This document shows, in pieces, positions 26,677 to 33,711 of a DNA stretch of 64,000 nt. The translations under genes and the position numbers were made by a program. Source of the DNA: Neobacillus bataviensis LMG 21833 (GTDB lineage Bacteria; Bacillota; Bacilli; Bacillales; Cytobacillaceae); the NCBI RefSeq assembly GCF_000307875.1, contig NZ_AJLS01000118.1, positions 1-64,000 of the forward strand. Reading direction: 5' to 3'. How positions within the stretch are numbered: position 1 is the first letter of the stretch; each line of letters starts with the position of its first letter. Under the pieces are notes generated by a model. It was not told the origin of the DNA. It did no database searches and worked only from the letters and a program-made list of their open reading frames with translations.

Positions 26677-27447
26677 TTGGCCTATACCATCGAAAAACGT
26701 GAGAAGGGCTATTTATTATTTACTATTACAAGAAGTGAAAAAAGAAACGCCATTAATTATGAAGTAATGGATGGCCTTCGTGAGGCGGTAAAAAGAGCCG
26801 CTGAATCAGATATTAAGGCACTTATCATTACCGGAGAAGGGTCACAAGCCTTTTGTTCTGGTGGTGATTTATCCGTTTTTCATAACCTTCATACGAAGGA
26901 AGAAGCATATCCTATGCTTTCGATGATGGCTAACATTCTATATTCGCTGCTTACCTTACCAATACCGACCATTGCACTTATTAATGGGACGGTCATTGGT
27001 GGAGGTTGTGAGCTTGCGGCTGCATGTGATTTTCGTTTAGCACGAAAGGGAATTAAAGCAGGGTTTATTCAGGGAAAGCAAGCAATCACAACGGGCTGGG
27101 GCGGCGGTACCATTCTAGCAGAAAAACTTTCAGCATCGGATGCGATGCAACTTTTAATGGAGGCAGAACTCAAAGAAGCTGAAGACTTAAAAAAACTTGG
27201 CTTTTTTAATGACCTCTTCGAAACCGACTCTCTCCAGGCATGTGAGGCATTTATGGAAAAGATGTTAGCCATTGATGGAAGTGTCCTCCAATCCTATAAA
27301 AAAGTGTGGATTAGAAAATGGGAGCAATCGCTGCTGAGTGAAAGAATAGAGGAAGAAGTTCAAAATTGTTCACGACTATGGGAAAGCGATGCCCATCATC
27401 GTTATGTAAAAACGTTTGTGAGTAAAAAAACTTTGAATAAAGAGTAA
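26677..27447 (+). CDS. Enoyl-CoA hydratase/isomerase family protein
   Basis: A 256-residue crotonase-fold protein. The oxyanion-hole segments AFCSGGDLS (residues 58-66) and GGGCELAAACDF (108-119) are intact. Glu112 corresponds to catalytic Glu144 of rat mitochondrial enoyl-CoA hydratase. The position of the second catalytic glutamate (Glu164, normally within PE) is Gln132 here. The enzyme is therefore unlikely to be a standard hydratase; an isomerase, decarboxylase or hydrolase role is possible. The start is TTG, six bases after GAGGTGAT. It lies between rpmF and gerR, where B. subtilis has no such gene as far as I recall, and may serve the same pathway as the acyl-CoA carboxylase at 29082-32213. 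Confidence 0.85.
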   Translation: MAYTIEKREKGYLLFTITRSEKRNAINYEVMDGLREAVKRAAESDIKALIITGEGSQAFCSGGDLSVFHNLHTKEEAYPMLSMMANILYSLLTLPIPTIALINGTVIGGGCELAAACDFRLARKGIKAGFIQGKQAITTGWGGGTILAEKLSASDAMQLLMEAELKEAEDLKKLGFFNDLFETDSLQACEAFMEKMLAIDGSVLQSYKKVWIRKWEQSLLSERIEEEVQNCSRLWESDAHHRYVKTFVSKKTLNKE

Positions 27448-27523
27448 AAGACAACTCTTGGCTAAGTCTATCTTTTCTAGTAGATGCATATGTATTATAA
27501 AAAACACTAGGAGGGATGGACTG

Positions 27524-28156
27524 ATGTCACCAACAAGACAAGATGCATGGTCCCAGGATGAGGATTTGTTGCTTGCTGAAGTTGTCCTAAGGCATATCCG
27601 TGAAGGCGGAACGCAACTGCAGGCATTTGAGGAGGTTGGCAAACGGCTGTCGAGAACTTCCGCGGCCTGCGGTTTTAGGTGGAACTCATATGTACGTAAG
27701 CAGTATAAGTCGGGAATAGAGCTTGCAAAGAAGCAGCGGAAGGAGTTAAAGAAACATGACGCTCCCGTCGTTGAAGGTGAGCCTATTCAAGAGCCTGCAA
27801 ATGTGGAAGTTCTCCAGTCTCCGCCAGGATGTGATCAGGGGAGTACGATCACCTTTCCCGCCGTGATTCATTTCTTAGAAGGGCTTCAAAAGCAAGTGGA
27901 GACCTCAGCTAGTTTTGAAGAGGACAGGAACAAATCCGCTGAAAAAATCAAAGAGTTGGAAAAGAAGTCTTATTATTTGGCAGCTGAAAATGAAAGATTG
28001 GCAAAAAATTTAAAGGCAATCGAGGAAGACTACCGTTCTTTAATTGAAATTATGGAAAGAGCCAGGAAAATGGTCGTCCTTCATGATGAGGATCGACAAC
28101 AAAAAGTGAAATTCCAAATGGATAAAAACGGGAACCTTGAAAGAGTGGAGAAATAA
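27524..28156 (+). CDS. gerR: GerR/RsfA-family sporulation transcription regulator
   Basis: A 210-residue regulator with an N-terminal Myb/SANT-like helix-turn-helix (WSQDEDLLLAEVVLRHI, then SRTSAACGFRWNSYVRKQY) and a C-terminal coiled coil (about residues 140-195). It occupies the ylbO locus; B. subtilis YlbO is GerR, a mother-cell regulator that modulates sigma-E-dependent genes. RsfA is its forespore paralogue, but the position favours GerR. TAGGAGGG precedes the ATG at 27524; an earlier in-frame start lacks a ribosome binding site. A terminator nested in a repeat follows. Confidence 0.87.
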   Translation: MSPTRQDAWSQDEDLLLAEVVLRHIREGGTQLQAFEEVGKRLSRTSAACGFRWNSYVRKQYKSGIELAKKQRKELKKHDAPVVEGEPIQEPANVEVLQSPPGCDQGSTITFPAVIHFLEGLQKQVETSASFEEDRNKSAEKIKELEKKSYYLAAENERLAKNLKAIEEDYRSLIEIMERARKMVVLHDEDRQQKVKFQMDKNGNLERVEK

Positions 28157-28371
28157 CTAGAAAAGCGAAAGGCGCCCGTTTATCGTCGTATGGACTGGAG
28201 CTAGACAAGAAAAAGCGGACAATTTTGTCCGCTTTTTCCTTACTTTTTGTCTAGCTACAGCGCCTAGCCCCTCGAGGTCACAAGCCAATCCGTCCAAAAG
28301 GTTAAAAAGCAACCTTTCGGCCGGCTCGTCTTGTGCTATGCCTGAGGCTGACCAAGGCGCTTGCGCATATT
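28157..28371. repeat. Dispersed repeat: half copy, terminator and full copy A
   Basis: This 215-bp gap between gerR and ylbP contains a truncated repeat with core CTGGAGCTAGACA (28195-28207), the gerR terminator, and an inverted full copy from 28248 to about 28366. The full copy is about 90 percent identical by eye to the one at 49844-49960. Outer arms AGCGCCT (28259-28265) and AGGCGCT (28355-28361) and an internal hairpin AAGGTTAAAAAGCAACCTT are present. No coding frame is evident. Confidence 0.8.
28210..28237. terminator. Bidirectional terminator nested in repeat
   Basis: A perfect 13-bp inverted repeat AAAAAGCGGACAA with a two-base loop lies between two oppositely oriented repeat cores; it can end gerR transcripts and leftward ylbP transcripts. 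Confidence 0.85.
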
Positions 28372-28845
28372 TTATTGATGCCGTGCTTCCACACCTGCTG
28401 GATACCAGACTAATGGATTTTCTCCACGGTCACGCTCCATATCATATTCTACATTAGAAAACTCCATATGTTCCCAGAACTCTCTGGATTGAACTCTTGG
28501 GTTTGTCTTGATTGGGAGACCAAAGCTTTTGGCAAATTCCACAAGGATTTTTCCAAATCCCTTACCCTGATAGCCAGGTAATACCTCAAGCTTCCATAAT
28601 TCTAAATAGTTTTGCGGGGGATAAAAATAGCGGTCAAATTTAGCATCAATTTGATATAAACTCATACGCGCTACTAGTTTGTCCCCGAAATAAATCCCGT
28701 AAAATGGTGATTCACTATCATTATCAACCATATTTGCTTCAAGATCCTCAAGCATGGATAGTTCCTGAATTCCATATTCTTTAAATTTTTTAAATTCTTC
28801 TAGCGTTTTAAAATTTACTTTTAGTTTTTCCACTTTTGCTTTCAT
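28372..28845 (-). CDS. ylbP: GNAT-family N-acetyltransferase YlbP
   Basis: A 157-residue GNAT-fold acetyltransferase; the acetyl-CoA-binding signature YQGKGFGKILVEFAKSFG is visible in the second half, after a typical beta strand (WKLEVLPG). The substrate is unknown. GGAGG lies seven bases before the ATG at 28845; a TTG two codons upstream is less well spaced. It is conserved at this locus in B. subtilis and convergent with gerR. Confidence 0.87.
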   Translation of the reverse strand: MKAKVEKLKVNFKTLEEFKKFKEYGIQELSMLEDLEANMVDNDSESPFYGIYFGDKLVARMSLYQIDAKFDRYFYPPQNYLELWKLEVLPGYQGKGFGKILVEFAKSFGLPIKTNPRVQSREFWEHMEFSNVEYDMERDRGENPLVWYPAGVEARHQ

Positions 28846-28913
28846 GGTCAACCTCCATAAAATGATAATCTAATAATATTGTATATATTCTTGTGGATCT
28901 GAATAACATGAAA

Positions 28914-28935
28914 TGAATAATTTTCGCATTATTCA
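28914..28935. promoter_or_regulatory. Perfect dyad before acyl-CoA carboxylase operon
   Basis: TGAATAAT-N6-ATTATTCA is a perfect inverted repeat that overlaps the -35 region of the predicted operon promoter. The half-site resembles the TGAATGA half of the Bacillus FadR box, but the overall spacing is longer. Confidence 0.45.
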
Positions 28936-28960
28936 AAATGGATTACTATCATTATATAAC
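28932..28960 (+). promoter_or_regulatory. Likely sigma-A promoter of acyl-CoA carboxylase operon
   Basis: TTCAAA (28932-28937), a 17-bp spacer and TATAAC (28955-28960). It overlaps the dyad and lies upstream of the cre site. Confidence 0.45.
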
Positions 28961-28990
28961 AAAACCACAAAAAATTCTTCAAATAACTTT

Positions 28991-29004
28991 CGAAAGCGTT
29001 TTCA
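28991..29004 (+). promoter_or_regulatory. Catabolite-responsive element (CcpA site)
   Basis: CGAAAGCGTTTTCA matches the cre consensus TGWAANCGNTNWCA at all but the first base. It lies about 25 bp downstream of the predicted transcription start and 78 bp before the first gene, a position that usually gives glucose repression by blocking RNA polymerase. Confidence 0.65.
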
Positions 29005-29081
29005 AAATTTGCAGGAAATTCGGGGAATGATGTAGAAATTTAATTATGATGGAACAAAAGGGGTATGAAAGGGGAAAAAAT

Positions 29082-30419
29082 GTGCAAAAAATTTTAATTG
29101 CCAATCGGGGAGAAATTGCCCTTCGGATTATTAAAACCTGTCATGTGATGGGAATTGAAACAATTGCTATTTATTCTGATGCCGATAAGGAAATGCCTTT
29201 TGTAAAAGCGGCAACAAAGGCTGTTTATGTGGGAGAATCACCAGTTAACAAATCCTATTTACTAAGTGATAAAATTTTGGAAATAGCAAAGAACGAAAAA
29301 GTGGATGCCATCCACCCAGGATATGGATTTTTATCTGAAAATGCAGCATTTGCTAAAAAGGCCATCAACGAAGGTATCATTTTTATTGGGCCGAAGCCCG
29401 AGACAATTGAATTAATGGGGGATAAAATTGTTTCGCGGCAAACCATGGAGAAGGCCGGTGTTCCAGTTGTACCTGGTAGTGGAGGCGGTTTAAAAACCAT
29501 CGAAGAAGCTCTTAGTCTTGCTGAGACAATCGGATACCCTGTCATGCTTAAAGCAAGCGGTGGAGGCGGCGGAATTGGTATGGTGCTTTGTGAAAATGAG
29601 CAAGCGCTCGTTAAGTCTTATGTTTCGACAAAGTCCAGGGCAATGGCCTATTTCGGTTCAGATGAAGTGTTTATTGAAAAATATATAGCGAACAGCAGGC
29701 ATGTTGAAATTCAGGTATTTGGCGACCACAGTGGAAACATTGTTCACATGTTTGAAAGAGATTGTTCCATCCAAAGAAGACACCAAAAGGTTGTCGAGGA
29801 ATCACCTTCCCCATTTCTGTCTGAAGCAGTCAGGCAGAAAATGTACGAAACTGCGGTAACAGCCGCACATGCTGTCGATTATTCAAATGCGGGAACGATC
29901 GAATTTATTGTCGATGAAAATGAAAACTTTTATTTTCTCGAAATGAATACACGACTCCAAGTAGAGCATCCTGTGACCGAAATGATTACAGGGCTTGATT
30001 TAGTTAAATGGCAAATACTTGTGGCTCGGGGCGAGAAATTACCATTGCTGCAGCCTGAGATTGTATCTTCCGGGAATGCTATTGAGTTTCGGCTTTATGC
30101 TGAAGATCCTGTCCGCTTTTTACCTTCACCGGGGAAAATTACCTCGCTTCATTGGAATGAAAATAATGGGGTGAGAATTGATTCGGGATATGAAGAAGGC
30201 GGAACCGTAACACCATACTATGATCCGATGATTGCCAAATGTATTTTTCACGGTGCAACAAGGGGATTGGCATTAGCTGCTGCGGAAAACTTCTTTAGCA
30301 AGTTGAAAATTGAAGGTATCAAAACAAATGCACCGCTTTTCTTAAATATTTTGGCGGATGAAGACTTCCAACAGGGATTGTACACCACGAGCTTTTTAAC
30401 CAAAAATTTAGTGAAATAA
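29082..30419 (+). CDS. Biotin carboxylase subunit of acyl-CoA carboxylase
   Basis: A 445-residue ATP-grasp biotin carboxylase, starting QKILIANRGEIALRI with the glycine-rich loop GGGGGIGM near residue 165 and the conserved EMNTRLQVEHPVTE near 290. It carboxylates the biotin on the small carrier protein encoded next, using ATP and bicarbonate. An ATG at 29046 has no ribosome binding site; AAAGGGG lies seven bases before the GTG at 29082, which also gives the normal N-terminus. It heads a three-gene operon that resembles the B. subtilis yngH-yngHB-yngE set. A housekeeping acetyl-CoA carboxylase would normally have AccB plus AccA/AccD, so this is a second, catabolic-type enzyme. Confidence 0.88.
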   Translation: MQKILIANRGEIALRIIKTCHVMGIETIAIYSDADKEMPFVKAATKAVYVGESPVNKSYLLSDKILEIAKNEKVDAIHPGYGFLSENAAFAKKAINEGIIFIGPKPETIELMGDKIVSRQTMEKAGVPVVPGSGGGLKTIEEALSLAETIGYPVMLKASGGGGGIGMVLCENEQALVKSYVSTKSRAMAYFGSDEVFIEKYIANSRHVEIQVFGDHSGNIVHMFERDCSIQRRHQKVVEESPSPFLSEAVRQKMYETAVTAAHAVDYSNAGTIEFIVDENENFYFLEMNTRLQVEHPVTEMITGLDLVKWQILVARGEKLPLLQPEIVSSGNAIEFRLYAEDPVRFLPSPGKITSLHWNENNGVRIDSGYEEGGTVTPYYDPMIAKCIFHGATRGLALAAAENFFSKLKIEGIKTNAPLFLNILADEDFQQGLYTTSFLTKNLVK

Positions 30420-30436
30420 TAAGGAGTGTAAAAATC

Positions 30437-30649
30437 ATGAAAGAAATCACAGCATCAATGGCAGGGACAGTATTAAATATATTTGCTCAAGCAGGTGACC
30501 AAGTAAACTCAGGACAAGAAGTATTAATGTTGGAATCAATGAAAATGGAAATTCCAATCGAATGCGGAATCGAAGGTGTAGTTCAGAAAGTAAATGTCAG
30601 CATCGGTGACTTCGTCAATGAAGGCGATGTTTTAATTGTTCTAGCATAG
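30437..30649 (+). CDS. Stand-alone biotinyl carrier protein
   Basis: A 70-residue protein that is just a biotinyl domain, with target motif ESMKMEIP (Lys36). It lacks the long N-terminal linker of AccB, and so resembles YngHB. It shuttles carboxybiotin between the biotin carboxylase and the carboxyltransferase encoded on either side. The ribosome binding site is AAGGAGTG. Biotinylation would require BirA, encoded elsewhere. Confidence 0.9.
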   Translation: MKEITASMAGTVLNIFAQAGDQVNSGQEVLMLESMKMEIPIECGIEGVVQKVNVSIGDFVNEGDVLIVLA

Positions 30650-30671
30650 TATTTCTAAGAGGGGGAGCATG

Positions 30672-32213
30672 ATGGCAACAACTAATACATTAAATGACCT
30701 ATTAAATGAAAATAGGAAAAAAATCGAGGCTGGCGGACATCCAAAATATCATGAAAAGCTGGCAGAGCAAAAAAAGCTGTTTGTTCGTGACCGCTTAGCA
30801 TTATTATTCGATGAAGGAAAATATGAAGAGGATGGAAAATTTGCTAATTTCCAAGCTGGTGATCTGCCTGCAGACGGTGTTGTAACAGCTATTGGTAAAA
30901 TTAATGGTCAGACAGTTTGTGTCATGGCCAATGATTCAACGATTAAAGCAGGTTCATGGGGTGCTCGCACGGTTGAAAAGATCATCCGGATTCAAGAAAC
31001 AGCGGAAAAATTAAAGGTTCCATTATTCTATCTTGTCGATTCTGCTGGAGCGAGAATCACCGACCAAGTAGAAATGTTTCCAAATCGCCGCGGAGCAGGG
31101 AAAATCTTTTATAACCAAGTAAAGCTTTCGGGAATGATTCCACAGGTTTGTATTCTATTTGGCCCTTCCGCGGCTGGTGGCGCATACATCCCGGCATTTT
31201 GCGATATTGTCATTATGGTTGATCAAAATGCGTCGATGTATTTGGGTTCACCACGGATGGCTGAAAAGGTGATTGGTGAAAAAGTAACGCTTGAGGAAAT
31301 GGGCGGAGCCCGCATGCACTGTACAATCAGTGGCTGCGGTGATGTACTGGTTTACAGTGAGGAAGAAGCCATTGAATCGGCCAAAAAATATATAAGTTAT
31401 TTTCCCGCAAGTTTTAAAGATAAGCCAAAATTGACTGAGGGTGTGGCAACAAAAGAAGGCCGTGAACTGGAAGCGATCATCCCTGAAAATCAAAATGCCC
31501 CATTTGATATGTTCGAATGTATTGACCGACTAGTGGATAATGCTAGTTTTTATGAAATAAAAAAATTATTTGCTCCGGAATTAATCACAGGGATAGCTAG
31601 AATTAATGGAAGAGCCGTTGGAATTATTGCCAACCAGCCTAAGGTAAAAGGCGGTGTTTTATTTGTTGATTCTGCTGATAAAGCAGCAAAATTCATCCAG
31701 CTCTGTGATGCTTTCCATATACCATTATTATTTCTAGCAGATGTTCCCGGCTTTATGATTGGCACGAAAGTAGAACGAGCAGGAATCATTCGTCATGGAG
31801 CAAAATTAATTGCCGCTATGAGTTCAGCAACTGTACCGAAGATCTCAGTCATTGTGAGAAAAGCTTATGGCGCAGGTCTTTATGCGATGGCGGGTCCAGC
31901 GTTTGAGCCTGATTGCTGTATTGCCCTGCCAACCGCCCAAATTGCCGTAATGGGTCCGGAAGCTGCTGTAAATGCTGTTTATTCAAATAAAATTAATGAA
32001 ATTGAGGATGCAAAGGAAAGAATCGCCTTTGTTCAAGAAAAGCATAAAGAATATAAAGAACATATTGATATTTATAAACTCGCTTCAGAGCTCATTGTTG
32101 ATGAAATTGTTGCCCCGTCAGAATTAAGAGAGGTGCTCATTCAACGGTTCGCTTACTATGAATCGAAAGAATTAAACTTCAGTGACAGGAAGCATCCGGT
32201 TTATCCAGTCTAA
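30672..32213 (+). CDS. Acyl-CoA carboxylase, carboxyltransferase subunit
   Basis: A 513-residue single-chain carboxyltransferase with two crotonase-like halves. Family motifs include LVDSAGARITDQ, GPSAAGGAYIPA and, in the second half, ADVPGFMIGTKVERAGIIRHGAKL. This type transfers CO2 from biotin to propionyl-, methylcrotonyl- or related acyl-CoA; the actual substrate cannot be decided from the sequence, and YngE-like methylcrotonyl-CoA carboxylase is one candidate. Older annotations would call it methylmalonyl-CoA decarboxylase alpha subunit. Two adjacent ATGs follow AGAGGGGGAG; I chose the second on spacing. It ends the operon at a strong terminator. Confidence 0.88.
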   Translation: MATTNTLNDLLNENRKKIEAGGHPKYHEKLAEQKKLFVRDRLALLFDEGKYEEDGKFANFQAGDLPADGVVTAIGKINGQTVCVMANDSTIKAGSWGARTVEKIIRIQETAEKLKVPLFYLVDSAGARITDQVEMFPNRRGAGKIFYNQVKLSGMIPQVCILFGPSAAGGAYIPAFCDIVIMVDQNASMYLGSPRMAEKVIGEKVTLEEMGGARMHCTISGCGDVLVYSEEEAIESAKKYISYFPASFKDKPKLTEGVATKEGRELEAIIPENQNAPFDMFECIDRLVDNASFYEIKKLFAPELITGIARINGRAVGIIANQPKVKGGVLFVDSADKAAKFIQLCDAFHIPLLFLADVPGFMIGTKVERAGIIRHGAKLIAAMSSATVPKISVIVRKAYGAGLYAMAGPAFEPDCCIALPTAQIAVMGPEAAVNAVYSNKINEIEDAKERIAFVQEKHKEYKEHIDIYKLASELIVDEIVAPSELREVLIQRFAYYESKELNFSDRKHPVYPV

Positions 32214-32218
32214 AGAAA

Positions 32219-32256
32219 ATCCCCTTTTCGATCTTTTCGGAAAGGGGATATTTTTT
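32219..32256 (+). terminator. Intrinsic terminator of acyl-CoA carboxylase operon
   Basis: Stem ATCCCCTTT/AAAGGGGAT followed by T residues. Confidence 0.85.
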
Positions 32257-32329
32257 GAAAAGTTCTACTAATAATCCTACAGCATCTGCTAAAATAGCGA
32301 ATATAGACAATATAAAATGAGGGATTACG

Positions 32330-33232
32330 ATGAAAGTTGGCATTATTGGAGCAGGTTCAATTGGATTGTTATTTGCATCCTACATTAGCAGGGTTTTTGA
32401 GGTGGCGATTTACACAAGAACTGCTAAGCAAGCACAGGAAATCAATAAAAATGGAATTATCCTAAGAAAAGGGGAAGAAGAAAAGGTAACAATGGTCAAG
32501 GCACAGCCATTTTCGCTGTGGCAGGGTACAGAGGATGTAACGATTATAGCGGTGAAGCAATATCAGCTTCCATCCATTATCGAAAAAATAAATCTTTTAT
32601 CGGTTATGCCTGATCATTTCTTATTTTTACAGAATGGAATGGGGCATTTAAAGCTGCTCGAAGAGATTGGGGCAAACCATCTTTATGTTGGGTCTATCGA
32701 ACATGGGGCACTAAAGGAAAATTCATATACGGTGAGCCATAATGGGAACGGAGTAACGAATGTGGCCGTATTCAAAGGCGATACCATTACATTACAACAA
32801 TTTTCATCAGCTTTTACAAGAGAATTTCCAATGTCTTTTCAAGAAGATTTTTATCCTATGTTGGAAAAAAAATTAATTGTTAATGCAGTTATTAACCCAT
32901 TAACTGCCCTCCTTCAAGTGAAAAATGGTGTTTTAATCGCCAATCCGTTCTATTACCAGGCAGTACGGAATATTTTTGCGGAAATTTCCTTTATTTTGAA
33001 CCTTGAACAATCGGATGAATATTTACAGCTGGTAATTGATATTTGTAAGAATACGGCAGATAATCGTTCCTCAATGCTTAAAGATATGGAAGCCAACAGG
33101 TTGACTGAAGTAGATGCAATTTTAGGCTATTTACTTGATGAAGCGAGAAGGCAGGAAAAACAGGCACCACAGATAAGTAATCTTTATCATTTTATTAAGG
33201 GAAACGAACTAGAGAGGGAGGAGGTTTTATGA
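32330..33232 (+). CDS. ylbQ: 2-dehydropantoate 2-reductase family protein
   Basis: A 300-residue NADPH-dependent reductase of the PanE/ApbA family. The dinucleotide-binding motif GIIGAGSIG is at the N-terminus. Conserved family segments FLQNGMGHL, VGSIEHGA and KKLIVNAVINPLTALL (catalytic lysine region) are visible. It likely reduces ketopantoate to pantoate for CoA synthesis; other ApbA-family substrates cannot be excluded. It sits at the ylbQ locus before bshC and overlaps the next gene by four bases (ATGA). Confidence 0.85.
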   Translation: MKVGIIGAGSIGLLFASYISRVFEVAIYTRTAKQAQEINKNGIILRKGEEEKVTMVKAQPFSLWQGTEDVTIIAVKQYQLPSIIEKINLLSVMPDHFLFLQNGMGHLKLLEEIGANHLYVGSIEHGALKENSYTVSHNGNGVTNVAVFKGDTITLQQFSSAFTREFPMSFQEDFYPMLEKKLIVNAVINPLTALLQVKNGVLIANPFYYQAVRNIFAEISFILNLEQSDEYLQLVIDICKNTADNRSSMLKDMEANRLTEVDAILGYLLDEARRQEKQAPQISNLYHFIKGNELEREEVL

Positions 33233-33624
33233 GCACCATTCTCTCTGCCTTTTTAACTGTGTTCTTTACACTGCCGTTTTTAGGAACTATTCTTGTTTTT
33301 ATCGTGCTAAAATTAATCACAAAAAATGCACGTAAATCCCTGCATAGAGCACTAGATTATACCACCATTTTGTTTATCATTTCTGTTCATTTCTTAATCG
33401 TTACCATTTGGGGGAAATCGTTATTTTGGGTGATCATCCTCATCATGATTATGATTGCTATGGTATTTGTGTTTGTTCATTGGAAGGTAAAAGAAGAAAT
33501 TGTCCTAGGTAAAGTGATGAAAGGGTTTTGGCGCTTTAGTTTTCTGTTCTATTTTCTCGCATATATCACTTTAACCTTGTATGGGTTAATCCATCGAGTT
33601 GTTATTTTTACGTTTTTTACATAA
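33229..33624 (+). CDS. DUF3397 membrane protein
   Basis: A 131-residue protein with four predicted membrane segments and short polar loops, fitting the DUF3397 family of Bacillales. It is translationally coupled to ylbQ through an ATGA overlap, with a GAGGGAGGAGG ribosome binding site. Function is unknown. The tight coupling to a pantoate pathway gene and closeness to bshC are the only clues. Confidence 0.75.
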   Translation: MSTILSAFLTVFFTLPFLGTILVFIVLKLITKNARKSLHRALDYTTILFIISVHFLIVTIWGKSLFWVIILIMIMIAMVFVFVHWKVKEEIVLGKVMKGFWRFSFLFYFLAYITLTLYGLIHRVVIFTFFT

Positions 33625-33660
33625 AAATAAGTCGAAGTTTTTTTCAAATTGAATGGGGAG

Positions 33661-33669
33661 TGGTATACT
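33661..33669 (+). promoter_or_regulatory. Extended -10 promoter of bshC
   Basis: TGGTATACT provides a TGn-extended -10 (TATACT at 33664-33669) 43 bp before the gene; TTTTCA lies 17 bp upstream as a weak -35. Confidence 0.5.
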
Positions 33670-33711
33670 CGTAAAAGAATGAATTTAGGTGATCAGAAAG
33701 GAAGTACATAA

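Noticed and set aside
27468..27495. CTATCTT and CATATGTAT as a sigma-E promoter of gerR
   Set aside because: Each element has two or more mismatches and the spacer of 12 bp is short, although sigma-E control of gerR is expected from B. subtilis.
29046..29081. ATG at 29046 as the start of the biotin carboxylase
   Set aside because: There is no ribosome binding site, and the added residues precede the family N-terminus; AAAGGGG is correctly spaced for the GTG at 29082.
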